64,000 bases of DNA from Giesbergeria anulus (GCF_900111115.1 NZ_FOGD01000014.1:1-64000), one strand, 5' to 3'; shown: positions 33,326-43,500, counted from the stretch's first letter. The notes: a model not told the origin generated them from the sequence alone. Numbers and translations: made by a program.

Positions 33326-34183
33326 ATGAACGATTCCGCGCCCGCAGCTTCCTCCACGCCCATCCCTGTAGATGCCGTTTCTGCCACCCATAACGCAGTT
33401 ACTGCTACAGAAGGGGGGCCAGCACCCGCCGTGGGGGCAGAGTCTCCCGCAGGCGAGGCCAAGGCCGCCGCGCCACGCCGGAGCCGCGCCCGCCGTGGCA
33501 AGCGTGCAGCGCCTAGCACCCCAGCCACTACCGCAGCAGCGCCCGGCACCCCACCCAGCCGCACGCCACGCCCCGTACCACCCACATTAGAAAAACTGGC
33601 AGAACTCTATCCCCAGCTTTTTGGCGCGGTGTTTCGGCCCCTCAAGCGCGGCATCTTCCAAGACCTGATGGCTGCCCACCCTGAAGTGTTTGAGCGCGAA
33701 GCCCTCAAGCAAGCACTGGGGCAGCACACCCGCTCTACCCGCTACCTGCAAAGCGTAGCCACCGGCCAGCAGCGCCACGACCTGCAAGGCCAGCCCGTGG
33801 AGGCCATGGCCCCTGAGCACATCCATCACGCCCTGCTAGAGGTGTACCGCCGCCGCCAAGGGCACAACAACCCCGAAATGACAGCCAAACTGTGCGCCCG
33901 CATCGTGGCTAATTTGGAAGCCAGCGGCCTGTCGCGTGAAGACTACGCCGAGCGCGTACGCACCCGCGATGAAGCCGCCAACGCCCTGCTAGACCAAGCC
34001 TTGGGCGAGTTGGCAGAAAAAATGGCCCGCGAAGAAGCCCTGCTGCGCACCTTTGAGGCCAGCGGCCAAAAAACCGTGCAAGCCTTTGCCGATATGTATG
34101 GCATGGACGCCAACACCGTGCTGCGCGCCCTGCACAGTGCCCGTAGCCGGGCCGCCAAGGTGGCACCAGCCCCCGCAGAGTAA
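33326..34183 (+). CDS. ProQ/FinO family RNA chaperone
   Basis: 285 residues. An N-terminal ~85-residue Ala/Pro/Arg-rich tail ends in the basic patch APRRSRARRGKRA; the ProQ/FinO domain follows: LAELYPQLFGAVFRPLKRGIFQDLMA, then ALGQHTRSTRYLQSVATGQ and HDLQGQPVEAMAPEHI. The rest is helical. FinO-domain proteins bind structured sRNAs and mRNA 3' ends and help them pair. It is convergent with rpoN, with about 20 bp between the stops. Confidence 0.9.
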   Translation: MNDSAPAASSTPIPVDAVSATHNAVTATEGGPAPAVGAESPAGEAKAAAPRRSRARRGKRAAPSTPATTAAAPGTPPSRTPRPVPPTLEKLAELYPQLFGAVFRPLKRGIFQDLMAAHPEVFEREALKQALGQHTRSTRYLQSVATGQQRHDLQGQPVEAMAPEHIHHALLEVYRRRQGHNNPEMTAKLCARIVANLEASGLSREDYAERVRTRDEAANALLDQALGELAEKMAREEALLRTFEASGQKTVQAFADMYGMDANTVLRALHSARSRAAKVAPAPAE

Positions 34184-34202
34184 ACAGGCCTGCACCGCCG
34201 CG

Positions 34203-35777
34203 CTACAGCGTTTTGCGCAGCGTGGCGGTAGGGATTTTGAGGCCTTCGCGGTATTTGGCTACCGTGCGGCGGGCGCATTCAATGCCCTGCTCCTTGAGCA
34301 TTTCGGCCAATTGGCTGTCTGACAGCGGTTTGGCCGGGCTTTCGGCGGCAATAAACTGCTTGATGAGCGCCCGCACGGCGGTGCTGGAGGCATTGCCACC
34401 GCTGTCGGTGCCCAAGCCAGAGCCAAAAAAGTATTTCAGCTCGTAGGTGCCCTGCGGCGTAGCCATGTATTTGGCCGTAGTCACGCGCGAGATGGTGGAC
34501 TCGTGCAGGCCCAGCGCATCGGCAATGTCGCGCAGCACCAGCGGGCGCATGGCGAGCTCACCATGCACAAAGAAGTTTTTTTGCCGCTCCACAATGGCTT
34601 GGGAGACGCGCAAGATGGTGTCAAAGCGCTGCTGGATGTTCTTGATAAACCAACGCGCCTCTTGCAAGCGCTGTTGCAGCGCTTGGTGGCCTTCTTCTTG
34701 GCGACGCCCACGCAAAGCACCGGCATAAATATCGTGGATACGCAAGCGCGGCATCACTTCGGGGTTGAGCTGCACACTAAATTGGTGCCCAGCCTGCCCA
34801 TGCCCAATGCGGCGCACCAGCACATCCGGAATAATGGCATTGCGCTCTACCGAGACAAAAGGCCGCCCCGGACGCGGCTCCAACCGGGCAATCAGCGCCA
34901 TCGCGGTGCGGGTTTGCTCTTCGGTAGCGGCGCACGCTTGCGCCAAGCGGCGCACGTCGCGGCGGGCCAGCCCGTCCAGCGGCTGCTGGCAGATGCGCAG
35001 CGCCAGCGCAATCGTTGCCGGTTCTTGGCCGGGTTGGGGGTGTGCCGCCAAGGCGGCCAGTTGCAACCGCAGGCATTCGGCCAGATCGCGTGCGCCCACG
35101 CCCACCGGCTCTAGCGTTTGCAACAAGCGCAGCGCTACCGTGAAATGGTGCAACAACTGCTCCATCTCGCTGTGGTGTTCGTCTCCAGCCAACTCTTGGG
35201 CCAAGGCTTCGAGCGAATCTTCCAGATAACCGTTTTCGTTGAGCGATTCAATCAGGAAATACAGCGCCGCTTTATCTTCTGGGGATAACCGTAAGCCCAG
35301 CGTTTGCCGATGCAAAAAGGCCGCCAGCGATTCGTGGCCGTGGGCTAAATCGGTGGCACTGACCTCGTTATCGTCTGCGCCGTTGCGGCTAGAGGCCGGA
35401 GCGTCCCCCCCCCACTCGCTATCGTCTGGGGCCATATCGACGCTGCCATCGCCCTCCCAATCGAGCGTTTCGGTGCTGCTGCTCTCACTGCTGCTGGTAT
35501 CGGTGTCGGTGGTGCTAGCACTGCTGGCACTACTGAGCGGGGCCGACCACTCGGCAGCTGGCTCGTCGGGGGAGGTTGGGGCATCAGCGTGGGCCAGACC
35601 GAACTCCTCACGCGGAGCCTCGTCGGGGTTGCGCTCCAAAAAGGGGTTGTCGGCCAGCATCTGCTCGACTTCTTGGCCTAACTCTAGCGTCGAGAGTTGC
35701 AACAACCGGATGGACTGCTGCAACTGCGGCGTCAGGGTCAGGTGCTGCGATACGCGCAGAGACAGGCCAGGTTTCAT
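34203..35777 (-). CDS. rpoN: RNA polymerase sigma-54 factor RpoN
   Basis: 524 residues from the ATG at 35777 (MKPGLSLRVSQHLTLTPQLQQSIRLL), the conserved RpoN start; the frame is open 58 codons further, across the lptB end. Region I is Gln/Leu-rich, an acidic Ser/Glu/Asp-rich region II follows, and region III has the core-binding part, a helix-turn-helix, and the RpoN box ARRTVAKYREGL near the C-terminus. It directs polymerase to -24/-12 promoters such as that before TorF-glnK-amtB. It starts 4 bp after lptB stops. Confidence 0.97.
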   Translation of the reverse strand: MKPGLSLRVSQHLTLTPQLQQSIRLLQLSTLELGQEVEQMLADNPFLERNPDEAPREEFGLAHADAPTSPDEPAAEWSAPLSSASSASTTDTDTSSSESSSTETLDWEGDGSVDMAPDDSEWGGDAPASSRNGADDNEVSATDLAHGHESLAAFLHRQTLGLRLSPEDKAALYFLIESLNENGYLEDSLEALAQELAGDEHHSEMEQLLHHFTVALRLLQTLEPVGVGARDLAECLRLQLAALAAHPQPGQEPATIALALRICQQPLDGLARRDVRRLAQACAATEEQTRTAMALIARLEPRPGRPFVSVERNAIIPDVLVRRIGHGQAGHQFSVQLNPEVMPRLRIHDIYAGALRGRRQEEGHQALQQRLQEARWFIKNIQQRFDTILRVSQAIVERQKNFFVHGELAMRPLVLRDIADALGLHESTISRVTTAKYMATPQGTYELKYFFGSGLGTDSGGNASSTAVRALIKQFIAAESPAKPLSDSQLAEMLKEQGIECARRTVAKYREGLKIPTATLRKTL

Positions 35778-35781
35778 CGGC

Positions 35782-36558
35782 TCACATACGGAAATGCTCA
35801 CCGAGGTACACCCGGCGCACCTCGGCGTTGTTAACAATCTCAGACGGCGTGCCTTGGGCCAACACCCGACCATCGCTGATGATGCAGGCGTGGTCGCAAA
35901 TGCCCAGCGTTTCGCGCACGTTGTGGTCGGTAATGAGCACGCCAATGCCACGGGCTTTTAAAAAGCCAATGATGCGCTGGATTTCAATCACCGCAATCGG
36001 GTCAATGCCCGCAAACGGCTCATCCAGCAAAATAAAGCGCGGCTGCGTGGCTAAGGCACGGGCAATCTCGACCCGCCGCCGCTCACCGCCAGACAATGCC
36101 AGTGCAGGAGAATCGCGCAGGTGATCGACGCGCAGCTCTTCTAGCAAGGCCGTCAAGCGCTGCTCAATTTCCGCCTTGCTCAGGGGTTTGCCATCGTCAC
36201 CGTGTTGCAACTCCAGCACAGCGCGCACATTTTCTTGCACCGTGAGCTTGCGAAAGATAGAGGCTTCTTGCGGCAGATACGATAGCCCTAGGCGCGAGCG
36301 TTTGTGGATGGGCATACGCACCACCGACTGACCATCAATGCGGATGTCACCGCCATCACTGGGCAGCAAGCCCACAATCATGTAAAACGATGTCGTCTTG
36401 CCCGCGCCGTTGGGGCCAAGCAGCCCAACCACCTCGCCCTTTTCTACCACCAGTGACACATCTTTAACCACTTGGCGTTTGCCATAGGATTTAGCCAGAT
36501 GCAGCACCTCTAGGCGGCTGCCCGCAGGGGTCTGAGCGGCGGCGGCAGGCGCGCTCAT
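35782..36558 (-). CDS. lptB: LPS export ABC transporter ATP-binding protein LptB
   Basis: 258 residues. LptB is the ATPase that powers extraction of LPS from the inner membrane with LptFG. Walker A (GPNGAGKTT), the signature [15 protein letters not shown] and Walker B ([13 protein letters not shown]) are all intact. Its ATG overlaps the lptA stop (ATGA-type coupling), and rpoN follows within 4 bp, giving the usual lptA-lptB-rpoN order. Confidence 0.96.
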   Translation of the reverse strand: MSAPAAAAQTPAGSRLEVLHLAKSYGKRQVVKDVSLVVEKGEVVGLLGPNGAGKTTSFYMIVGLLPSDGGDIRIDGQSVVRMPIHKRSRLGLSYLPQEASIFRKLTVQENVRAVLELQHGDDGKPLSKAEIEQRLTALLEELRVDHLRDSPALALSGGERRRVEIARALATQPRFILLDEPFAGIDPIAVIEIQRIIGFLKARGIGVLITDHNVRETLGICDHACIISDGRVLAQGTPSEIVNNAEVRRVYLGEHFRM

Positions 36559-37193
36559 GGCTTGGGGCTGCCCAGCGCTGGGCTAGAGCGCAAGGACGAC
36601 GATGCGGGCACCGCTGCTGCGGGGGAAGCGGGGGCTGGCGTGGTCTTGGGGGCCAAAATGGCCCGGACACGGCCACCCGGCGCAGCCGCACCATCCACAC
36701 CACGCGGCTGACCATCGACGCTAAACACGTCGGTCAGGTTGTTATAGACAATCACCGCCCCTGTCAGCTCATCTTGCAACTTGGCACCTTGGTAGCGGCG
36801 CAACTCGGCGCGGCGCAGCAGCCGCACGGTGTCAGTGCGGCCGTTGTATTCGATGCGCTCGCCTTCGCCTTCCACAAACTCTTCCGGGGCACCGGGCGCA
36901 GCGTCGCGTTTTTGCCGGAAAAACGCGCGTTGGCCTGCCGCCGCCGTCACGGTGCCAGACTGGTAACCGTCGGCATCTTGGTGAACCTCTAAGCGATCAC
37001 CACGCAACACGATAGAGCCTTTGGTCAGCACCACGCGGCCTGTAAACACGCTGCTTTGCTGCAATTCGTCATGGCGCAGGGCATCGGCCTCAATGTTCAT
37101 GGGCTGATGGCGGTCGGCCTTTTCGGCATATGCCAGCGTGAACGGGGCAATAGCCAGAGAGGCAAGCAGAGGGAGCGTAGAGAGGCAGTTCAT
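36555..37193 (-). CDS. lptA: LPS transport periplasmic protein LptA
   Basis: 212 residues from the ATG at 37193 ([23 protein letters not shown] signal peptide); 21 more codons are open upstream. The OstA domain is visible ([50 protein letters not shown]), the jelly-roll strands that form the periplasmic LPS bridge to LptD. A Pro/Ala/Ser-rich tail of about 50 residues is longer than usual. lptC, normally just upstream, is missing here; dsbA and its terminator lie there instead. Confidence 0.92.
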   Translation of the reverse strand: MNCLSTLPLLASLAIAPFTLAYAEKADRHQPMNIEADALRHDELQQSSVFTGRVVLTKGSIVLRGDRLEVHQDADGYQSGTVTAAAGQRAFFRQKRDAAPGAPEEFVEGEGERIEYNGRTDTVRLLRRAELRRYQGAKLQDELTGAVIVYNNLTDVFSVDGQPRGVDGAAAPGGRVRAILAPKTTPAPASPAAAVPASSSLRSSPALGSPKP

Positions 37194-37240
37194 TAAAAAA
37201 GGCACGAATCTTGCAGCGATTGTAGCCATGCCTGCCCGCC

Positions 37241-37265
37241 AAAAAAAAGCCCGCAACAGCGGGCT
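37241..37265 (-). terminator. Intrinsic terminator after dsbA
   Basis: On the minus strand AGCCCGC-N4-GCGGGCT followed by eight T. It closes the argS-SPOR-dsbA run and separates it from lptA. Confidence 0.88.
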
Positions 37266-37290
37266 ATGGTCATAGGCAGGTGGGTGCCAC

Positions 37291-37932
37291 TCAAGCCTTG
37301 ATGGTGGTCAGGTGGTTGACCACCTGCAACATGGCCTGCAACCCCCCTGCCATGGTACCGTCAGTGTAATAACGGCCTGCCACCCCCATCGACGGCGTGC
37401 CTTCAACGTGATAAGCCTCTTGCAACTGCGTGGCGCGGCGCACTTGGTTGGCTACCGTGAAGGATTGGTACATCTCTTTGAACTTGGCCATGTCCAGCTC
37501 AGGCTGCTTGGCAGCCCAAGCCATGATGTCGTCGTCTTTGGCCAGCTTTTGCTTTTCAACATGGATGGCACGGAACACACGGGCATGCAATGCCTCAATC
37601 TTGCCCAGCCCCTCTAGGGTGTAGTAGAGCTTTTGGGCAGGCACAAAGCTGGCATTAAAAGCCACCGGCACACGGTGCACCACCAAATTGCTGGGGGCTG
37701 TCTTCATCCAAGTGGCAAACATCGGCTCAAAACTGTGGCAGTGGCCGCAGCTGTACCAGAAAAACTCTAGCACCTCGGTCTTGCCCGCAGGCACGTCCGA
37801 AGCCACCGGCTTGGCAAGCTTGTTGTAGTCTTTGCCCTCTTTGGGCACAGCTCCCTGCGCGCGGGCCGACAGCGGCAGCAAAGGGGCGGCCAAGGCCACA
37901 GCAGCGGTGAGGGAAAAAGCACGGCGTTTCAT
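37291..37932 (-). CDS. dsbA: Thiol:disulfide interchange protein DsbA/DsbL
   Basis: 213 residues from the ATG at 37932, with a Tat/Sec-like signal (MKRRAFSLTAAVALAAPLLPLSARAQ). The thioredoxin fold carries the oxidase active site CGHC (FWYSCGHCHSF) and the cis-proline loop VEGTPSMGV. It introduces disulfides into periplasmic proteins, potentially including LptD. It lies 55 bp after the SPOR gene on the same strand and ends at a terminator. Confidence 0.93.
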   Translation of the reverse strand: MKRRAFSLTAAVALAAPLLPLSARAQGAVPKEGKDYNKLAKPVASDVPAGKTEVLEFFWYSCGHCHSFEPMFATWMKTAPSNLVVHRVPVAFNASFVPAQKLYYTLEGLGKIEALHARVFRAIHVEKQKLAKDDDIMAWAAKQPELDMAKFKEMYQSFTVANQVRRATQLQEAYHVEGTPSMGVAGRYYTDGTMAGGLQAMLQVVNHLTTIKA

Positions 37933-37987
37933 CAAAACATACTCCAGGTTGCGGATAGAGATCAGAGCGGTATCGGAGCACAAAAGT

Positions 37988-38728
37988 TCAGCGCTGCACG
38001 CGCACCAAGGCCGCATCAACACCAGCGCCATCGAGCTTTTCTTTGAGCGTTTCGGCCTCACCGCGCTTGCCAAACGGGCCAACCCGTACACGGAACACGG
38101 TGCGGCCATTTTGCTCACGCTCACTGATACGAGCCTCCCAGCCCATCATCGCCAGCTTGGCGCGCTGGGCCTCAGCATCGGTGGTGGTACCAAAAGCGCC
38201 TGTTTGGAGAAAGTAGGTAAAAGGATCATCGGCCGTGCTGGTGGTGCTGGCCGTGGTGTTGGCTCGGCTCTTGACCAAATCTCCTAGCGGATCGGCACTG
38301 GCGCTGGTCTTGGTATCGGCTTTGGCGTCGGGCTTGGCTTCTGCCTTAGTTTCGGCCTTGCTGCTCTCTGCTTTGCCATCAGGCTTAACGGTGGTCTTGG
38401 TATCGGCAGCCGTCTCAGGAGCTGACTTGGGTTCAGCGGGGCTTGGCTTGGCCGCTGGCTCGTTAGCCGAGGGCGTAGCCGCAGCAGGGACGGGATCGGC
38501 CGCCACCGAGCGGGCCGGATTTTTGCCGTAAAGCGGTGCGTTCGGGTCCCAGTCCTTATTTTTTTCGTCTTCGGCGGCGTCTTTTTCTGTACCCCGCACT
38601 GCGCCTTTGTTCAAGAAGGGCACTGGCACCTTCGTCACATACACGGCCACGGCAAATGCTGCGCCTAAACCGACCACCAAGCCCAAAATAAAACCAAGGA
38701 TGGTTCCGCCCTGCTGCTGTTTTTTCAT
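37988..38728 (-). CDS. SPOR domain-containing membrane protein
   Basis: 246 residues. One N-terminal membrane helix (ILGFILGLVVGLGAAFAVAVYV) after a basic start, a long low-complexity periplasmic linker rich in Ala/Lys/Pro/Asp (about 50-165), then a C-terminal SPOR domain: FLQTGAFGTTTDAEAQRAKL, RVRVGPFGKRGEAETLKEKL. SPOR domains bind denuded peptidoglycan at the division septum. It lies between argS and dsbA, 15 bp after argS. Confidence 0.9.
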   Translation of the reverse strand: MKKQQQGGTILGFILGLVVGLGAAFAVAVYVTKVPVPFLNKGAVRGTEKDAAEDEKNKDWDPNAPLYGKNPARSVAADPVPAAATPSANEPAAKPSPAEPKSAPETAADTKTTVKPDGKAESSKAETKAEAKPDAKADTKTSASADPLGDLVKSRANTTASTTSTADDPFTYFLQTGAFGTTTDAEAQRAKLAMMGWEARISEREQNGRTVFRVRVGPFGKRGEAETLKEKLDGAGVDAALVRVQR

Positions 38729-38743
38729 GATGATGCCTGTGCT

Positions 38744-40453
38744 TTACATGCGTTCGGGCGCTGAGACCCCCAGCACCGCCAAGCCATTGGCCAGCACTTG
38801 GGCGGTAGCCGCCACCAGCGCCAGCCGCGCCAGTTTGACAGCCTCATCATCCACCAAAATGCGCTCTGCATCGTAGTAGCTGTGGTAGCTGGCGGCCAAC
38901 TCGCGCAGATAGAAGGTGACGTCGTGCGGAGCGTTGTCTGCCGCCGCTGCGGTGAGCATTTCGGGGTACTTAGCCAACAAAAGCATCAAGGCTTGGGCCT
39001 GTGGGCCTTGCAGCGCCGACAAGTCCACGTCTTTCAGCGTGGCTACATCGCCGCCGCCCTGCTCGGCCCAGCCGCGCAGCACGGAGCAGATGCGCGCATG
39101 GGCATACTGCACGTAATACACCGGGTTGTCGTTGTTTTGGGCCACGGCCAAATCGACATCAAAGGTGTATTCTGTATCAGGCTTGCGACTGAGCAAGAAG
39201 AAACGCACGGCATCTTTGCTAGTCCATTCGATCAAATCGCGCAGCGTGACATAACTGCCCGCACGTTTGCTGATTTTGACCTCTTCGCCACCACGCACCA
39301 CGCGCACCATCGTGTGCAGCACATAGTCGGGGTAGCCTTGCGGAATGCCCACATCCGCCGCCTGCAAACCGGCCCACACACGGGCAATGGTGCCGTGGTG
39401 ATCGGTGCCTTGGATGTTGACGACCTTGGTAAAGCCACGCTTGAATTTTTGAATGTGGTAGGCCACATCGGGCACAAAGTAGGTGTAGTTGCCGTCTTGC
39501 TTGCGCATGACACGGTCTTTGTCGTCACCGTAGTCGGTGGATTTGAGCCACAGCGCACCATCTTGCTCGTAGGTTTTGCCGTTGGCGATCAGGCGCTGCA
39601 CCGTGGCCTCGACATGGCCGTTGGTGTACAGGCTCGATTCGAGGTAGTACTCGTTAAATTTCAAGTGGAAGGCTTGCAAATCCTTATCTTGCTCGTTGCG
39701 CAAGTAGGCTACGGCAAACTGGCGGATGTTGTCGTAATCTTCTACATCGCCATTGGCGGTGAAGGCACGATCATCGGCTTGGACGGTGGCGCGGGCCTTG
39801 AAGGCATCGGCAATGTCTTGGATGTAGTCGCCGTTGTAAAAGTTTTTGGCGGCAGGGTTTTCTGGGTCTACCGGCCAGCAGTCATCGCCCGGCTTAAAGC
39901 CCTTGGCGCGCAGTTGTGTGCTCTTGGTCAGGGTGTCAATTTGCACCCCGGCGTCGTTGTAATAAAACTCGCGGTGAACGTTCCAGCCTTGGCTGGCATA
40001 CAGGTTGCAAATGGCATCGCCCAGCGCCGCTTGGCGGCCATGCCCAACGTGCAGCGGGCCGGTGGGGTTGGCAGAGACAAACTCGACCAAGATTTTTTCA
40101 CCACGCTCAGGCTGGTAGCCAAATTGTGGCCCTTGGGCCAATACCTCTTGCACCACTTGCTGCTTGGCAGCGGGCAACAGGCGGATGTTTAAAAAGCCGG
40201 GGCCAGCGATCTCAATGGCCGCCACCCAGCGCTGAAAGGCCGCTGTGGCCTCTAGCGCTGCCTTGAGCTGTTCGCCCAGCGCACGCGGGTTTTGCTTGAG
40301 CGGTTTAGCCAGTTGCATGGCTGCGGTGCAAGCAAAATCGCCGTGCGCCGCCACCTTGGGCGACTCAAAAGCGGCTTTGGCACCAGCACCAGGAGAGAGT
40401 TTGTCCAGTTCAGCCGCTAAAGCGGCCAGCAGTTCTTGTTTGGCAGAGAGCAT
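38744..40453 (-). CDS. argS: Arginine--tRNA ligase
   Basis: 569 residues. Class I synthetase charging tRNA-Arg. The HIGH motif appears as [14 protein letters not shown] and the KMSKS-type loop as [15 protein letters not shown]; the N-terminal Arg-tRNA-synthetase domain and a C-terminal DALR anticodon-binding domain (from about residue 450) are present. It heads the argS-SPOR-dsbA run. The chemoreceptor gene upstream on the same strand ends 28 bp before it. Confidence 0.96.
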   Translation of the reverse strand: MLSAKQELLAALAAELDKLSPGAGAKAAFESPKVAAHGDFACTAAMQLAKPLKQNPRALGEQLKAALEATAAFQRWVAAIEIAGPGFLNIRLLPAAKQQVVQEVLAQGPQFGYQPERGEKILVEFVSANPTGPLHVGHGRQAALGDAICNLYASQGWNVHREFYYNDAGVQIDTLTKSTQLRAKGFKPGDDCWPVDPENPAAKNFYNGDYIQDIADAFKARATVQADDRAFTANGDVEDYDNIRQFAVAYLRNEQDKDLQAFHLKFNEYYLESSLYTNGHVEATVQRLIANGKTYEQDGALWLKSTDYGDDKDRVMRKQDGNYTYFVPDVAYHIQKFKRGFTKVVNIQGTDHHGTIARVWAGLQAADVGIPQGYPDYVLHTMVRVVRGGEEVKISKRAGSYVTLRDLIEWTSKDAVRFFLLSRKPDTEYTFDVDLAVAQNNDNPVYYVQYAHARICSVLRGWAEQGGGDVATLKDVDLSALQGPQAQALMLLLAKYPEMLTAAAADNAPHDVTFYLRELAASYHSYYDAERILVDDEAVKLARLALVAATAQVLANGLAVLGVSAPERM

Positions 40454-40481
40454 GGCCCGATTTTACGGGCCTCAAACCAGC

Positions 40482-42020
40482 TCAGGTTCTGAACACCGCC
40501 ACCACCTGCACTAAGGACTGCGCCTGCGCCTCCAGACTGCGGGCTGCGGCTGCCATTTCATCTACCAGCGATGCGTTTTGCTGCGTCACCTGATCGAGCT
40601 GGGCCACTGCCTCGCCCACCTGCGCAACCCCAGCGGCTTGCTCTTGGCTGGCCGTGCTGATTTCCCCCATCAGCGACGTCGCTTGGCGAATGCTGCCCAC
40701 CACCTCCGTCATGGTGACACCGGCTTGGTCTGCCAGACCAGCCCCTTGCTCGACCCGATCCACACTGACACCAATAAGGGCTTTGATTTCTTTGGCTGCC
40801 TCTGCCGAGCGGCCTGCCAAATTGCGCACTTCACTGGCTACGACAGCAAAGCCCCGGCCCTGCTCTCCTGCACGGGCCGCTTCTACCGCTGCATTAAGTG
40901 CCAATATGTTGGTCTGGAAAGCAATGCCATCAATCACACTAATGATGTCGGCAATCTTGCGCGAAGACTCGTTAATCCCTTGCATGGTATCTACCACTTG
41001 GGCCACCACCTCACCCCCTTTAGTGGCTACAGTACTGGCATTGACAGCCAATTGATTTGCCTGCTGGGCGCTGTCGGCATTGTGTTTGACGGTAGCACTC
41101 AGTTGCTCCATAGAGCTGGCTGTTTCTTCCAAGGCGCTGGCTTGGGCCTCGGTGCGGGCAGATAAATCTTGGTTGCCTTGGGCAATTTCAGCGCTGGCAA
41201 TAGAGATGCTTTCTGAACCTCGGCGCACATTGACCACCACCGCTGCCAAACGGGTCTGCATATGTGCCAAAGATTGCATGAGTGCAGCCAGCTCGTCTTG
41301 GCCTTGGCTGTGGATACGCTGGCTTAAATCACCTTGGGCCACGGCTTGGGCAATCTGCACTGCCCGTTGCAACGGCAAGGTAATGCCCCGCACCAACGTC
41401 CAGCCAAACCACAGGGCAAACGCCAAACCCAAAGCAATCGAGACTGCCGACACCGACCGGATAGTATGAAAACGGGCCGTGCCTGCATCGTATTCTTTTT
41501 TCACCTCATCAACCTGCAAACGAATCAGCGCCTCAGACTGCTCCTGCATCTTATTGAACAAGGGCACATTTCTTTCCAACGCAATGCGCTTGGCGGCGTC
41601 AAAGTCACCACTGCGCATCGGAGCCATAGAGGGTTGTAGCCCCTCTTGCACAAATTTTTGCCAAGCTTGCTCAAACTGACTCGCTATCTGTGCTTCCTCT
41701 GGGGTCAAGTAGGTGGTCATGTACTCTTTCCAGAGAGTAGAAGCCTTGTCGAGGTTCTGCTGTATCTGTTGCTCGTTTTTCTGTACTGCCTCTGGTTTTT
41801 GGATCAACAGCGAATTGGCAATCAGCATGCGGTTATGGAGCATCAGGTACTGAATAGTGCTCAACTGGCTCAACGGCACGGTGCGGTCTTTGTACACAGT
41901 ATCGAGGGCATCTCCCTGCTTGGTCATACCGAACAAGCCAATACTACCAATCAACACCAATAAGGAGGCCAGTACGGCCACGAAAACTGTCAGGCGGGTG
42001 GAAATTCGAAATCGGTTCAT
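40482..42020 (-). CDS. Methyl-accepting chemotaxis protein
   Basis: 512 residues from the ATG at 42020 ([31 protein letters not shown]); the frame is open 11 codons upstream. Layout: first membrane helix, four-helix-bundle ligand domain (about 35-185), second membrane helix, HAMP (about 212-265) and a cytoplasmic signalling domain with the hairpin tip INEIS-type sequence [30 protein letters not shown] shortened around residue 380. It would sense a periplasmic ligand and drive CheA. The ligand is unknown. Its 5' end lies in one copy of an imperfect 78-bp tandem repeat. Confidence 0.9.
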   Translation of the reverse strand: MNRFRISTRLTVFVAVLASLLVLIGSIGLFGMTKQGDALDTVYKDRTVPLSQLSTIQYLMLHNRMLIANSLLIQKPEAVQKNEQQIQQNLDKASTLWKEYMTTYLTPEEAQIASQFEQAWQKFVQEGLQPSMAPMRSGDFDAAKRIALERNVPLFNKMQEQSEALIRLQVDEVKKEYDAGTARFHTIRSVSAVSIALGLAFALWFGWTLVRGITLPLQRAVQIAQAVAQGDLSQRIHSQGQDELAALMQSLAHMQTRLAAVVVNVRRGSESISIASAEIAQGNQDLSARTEAQASALEETASSMEQLSATVKHNADSAQQANQLAVNASTVATKGGEVVAQVVDTMQGINESSRKIADIISVIDGIAFQTNILALNAAVEAARAGEQGRGFAVVASEVRNLAGRSAEAAKEIKALIGVSVDRVEQGAGLADQAGVTMTEVVGSIRQATSLMGEISTASQEQAAGVAQVGEAVAQLDQVTQQNASLVDEMAAAARSLEAQAQSLVQVVAVFRT

Positions 42021-42169
42021 GGGGATTTTTGGAAAGAGTCTGCGCCAACCCAACGCTTAAACAGCATTTGGGTACACAGGTATCCAATCGGGGTTCGTGG
42101 AAATCGTTAGAAAGAGTCTGCACCGATCCAGCACTCAAAAGGCGTCTGGGCACACAGGCATTTAGATGA
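42014..42169. repeat. Imperfect 78-bp tandem duplication over the chemoreceptor start
   Basis: Copy A is 42014-42091 and copy B 42092-42169. They share blocks such as GAAAGAGTCTG and ACACAGG in register throughout. Copy A contains the chemoreceptor start codon; the matching position of copy B is CAC instead of ATG on the minus strand. The rest of the 42021-42419 interval is an AT-rich upstream region without a gene. Confidence 0.7.
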
Positions 42170-42282
42170 CCTGTGCATTTCGGTCGTTAGCATTAAGCAA
42201 CCAACTTTACAATATTATTACTTTTTTCATCCATATGAAATACATGAAACATATAAAACATATGCAGGTAAATAGAAAATTT

Positions 42283-42290
42283 CTATCGGC
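42283..42290 (-). promoter_or_regulatory. Possible sigma-28 (FliA) -10 element for the chemoreceptor
   Basis: GCCGATAG on the minus strand is one base from the flagellar sigma-28 consensus GCCGATAA. The expected TAAA -35 is not convincing at the right distance, and the start codon is about 260 bp downstream, so this is tentative. Confidence 0.28.
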
Positions 42291-42373
42291 GTGATAGTTT
42301 CCGTCATATCTGCACCAAGTTGGTGCTAGCATCCTTGCCAACAACAGCTACAACTGCACCATCGCCAGCTTAA

Positions 42374-42407
42374 ACAGGTTATGGCCCATAACAGGTTATG
42401 GCAAATA
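42374..42407. repeat. 17-bp direct tandem repeat
   Basis: ACAGGTTATGGCCCATA followed immediately by ACAGGTTATGGCAAATA, just past the LysR stop codon. Two copies only. Confidence 0.6.
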
Positions 42408-42419
42408 TCTGTGTGCAGA

Positions 42420-43361
42420 TCAAAAAGAAGCGCGGCCTACCCCCGCCTGCCAAAACCCCGGCTGGCGGTAGTGGTGCTTGAGGTAGTCGATCCACAAACG
42501 CACCCGCAAGGGCAAATGCTTGGCATGCGGAAAAACGGCATAAATGCCATTGGGGGGTGCCGCAAAGCCCTCCAGCACTGGCAGCAACTGGCCTGAAGCA
42601 ATTTCTGCCTCCACCTCCCAAGTACTGCGCCAAGCAATGCCATAACCGGCCAAACACCAGTCGTACAGCACCTGCCCGTCTGAGCAGTCCAGCGGCCCCG
42701 CAGGCCGAAAATGCACCACCTGCTGCCCATCGCCCTCAGTAGGCAGGCGAAACGCCCAGCCCCGCGTTTGCGAGGCCCCACTGGAGAGCACCAAACAATC
42801 GTGCCCAGCCAGTTCACTCGGATGCTGCGGCGTGCCCCGACGTTGCAGATAAGAAGGTGCGGCCACGCACAAACGGCGGTTGTCAGCAATACGCACACTG
42901 ACCAAGGACGAATCGGGCAAATCGCCCACCCGCACCGCACAATCAAAGCCCTCGGCGGCCAGATCAATGACGCGGTCGCTCAGGTTAAGCGAGATACGTA
43001 CCTCTGGGTGCTCGGCATGAAAGCGCGGTACCAGCGGTGCCACATGGCGGCGGCCAAACCCCGCCGGAGCCGTGACGCGCAAATGCCCACTGGCTTGAAT
43101 GCCGCCCGCCGATACGCTGGCTTCGGCGTGGGCTACTTCGGCCAGCAGGCGCTGGCAATCTTCTAAGAAGGCGCTGCCCTCGGTGGTCAAACTCAAACGC
43201 CGGGTGGTACGCACCAGCAATTTCACGCCCAAGTGGGCCTCTAACGCATCGAGTCTGCGCCCCATAATGGCCGGAGCCACGCCTGCGGCACGGGCGGCTG
43301 CGGTCAGGCTACCGCGCGTAGCCACCGAGACGAAAGATTCAAACGCTTTGAGCTTGTCCAT
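42420..43361 (-). CDS. LysR family transcriptional regulator
   Basis: 313 residues. N-terminal winged helix MDKLKAFESFVSVATRGSLTAAARAAGVAP followed by the effector-binding domain (GHLRVTAPAGFGRRHVAPLVPRFHAEHPEV). The second helix of the HTH has AIMGRRLDALE rather than the common AVSRxIxxLE, a feature of one LysR subgroup. It is divergent from malate synthase G with about 140 bp between the starts, so it probably regulates glcB, or both genes. The inducer is unknown. Confidence 0.92.
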   Translation of the reverse strand: MDKLKAFESFVSVATRGSLTAAARAAGVAPAIMGRRLDALEAHLGVKLLVRTTRRLSLTTEGSAFLEDCQRLLAEVAHAEASVSAGGIQASGHLRVTAPAGFGRRHVAPLVPRFHAEHPEVRISLNLSDRVIDLAAEGFDCAVRVGDLPDSSLVSVRIADNRRLCVAAPSYLQRRGTPQHPSELAGHDCLVLSSGASQTRGWAFRLPTEGDGQQVVHFRPAGPLDCSDGQVLYDWCLAGYGIAWRSTWEVEAEIASGQLLPVLEGFAAPPNGIYAVFPHAKHLPLRVRLWIDYLKHHYRQPGFWQAGVGRASF

Positions 43362-43408
43362 ACACGGCTGATTTTTGCGTAAAAGTCACAGGTTTTTGGT
43401 TTTTTTGG

Positions 43409-43428
43409 TTATTTATGTGGGCAAATAA
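43409..43428. promoter_or_regulatory. Dyad in the LysR-glcB intergenic region
   Basis: TTATTT-N8-AAATAA is a perfect dyad that includes a T-N11-A core, the loose LysR-site pattern, and lies between the divergent LysR and glcB genes. Confidence 0.4.
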
Positions 43429-43500
43429 TTGGAATACAGTCTGAGACAACAGATTCGGCTTTCTCCTTTTTCATCTCTTTCATCTTTTGAGGCCTTCCGC

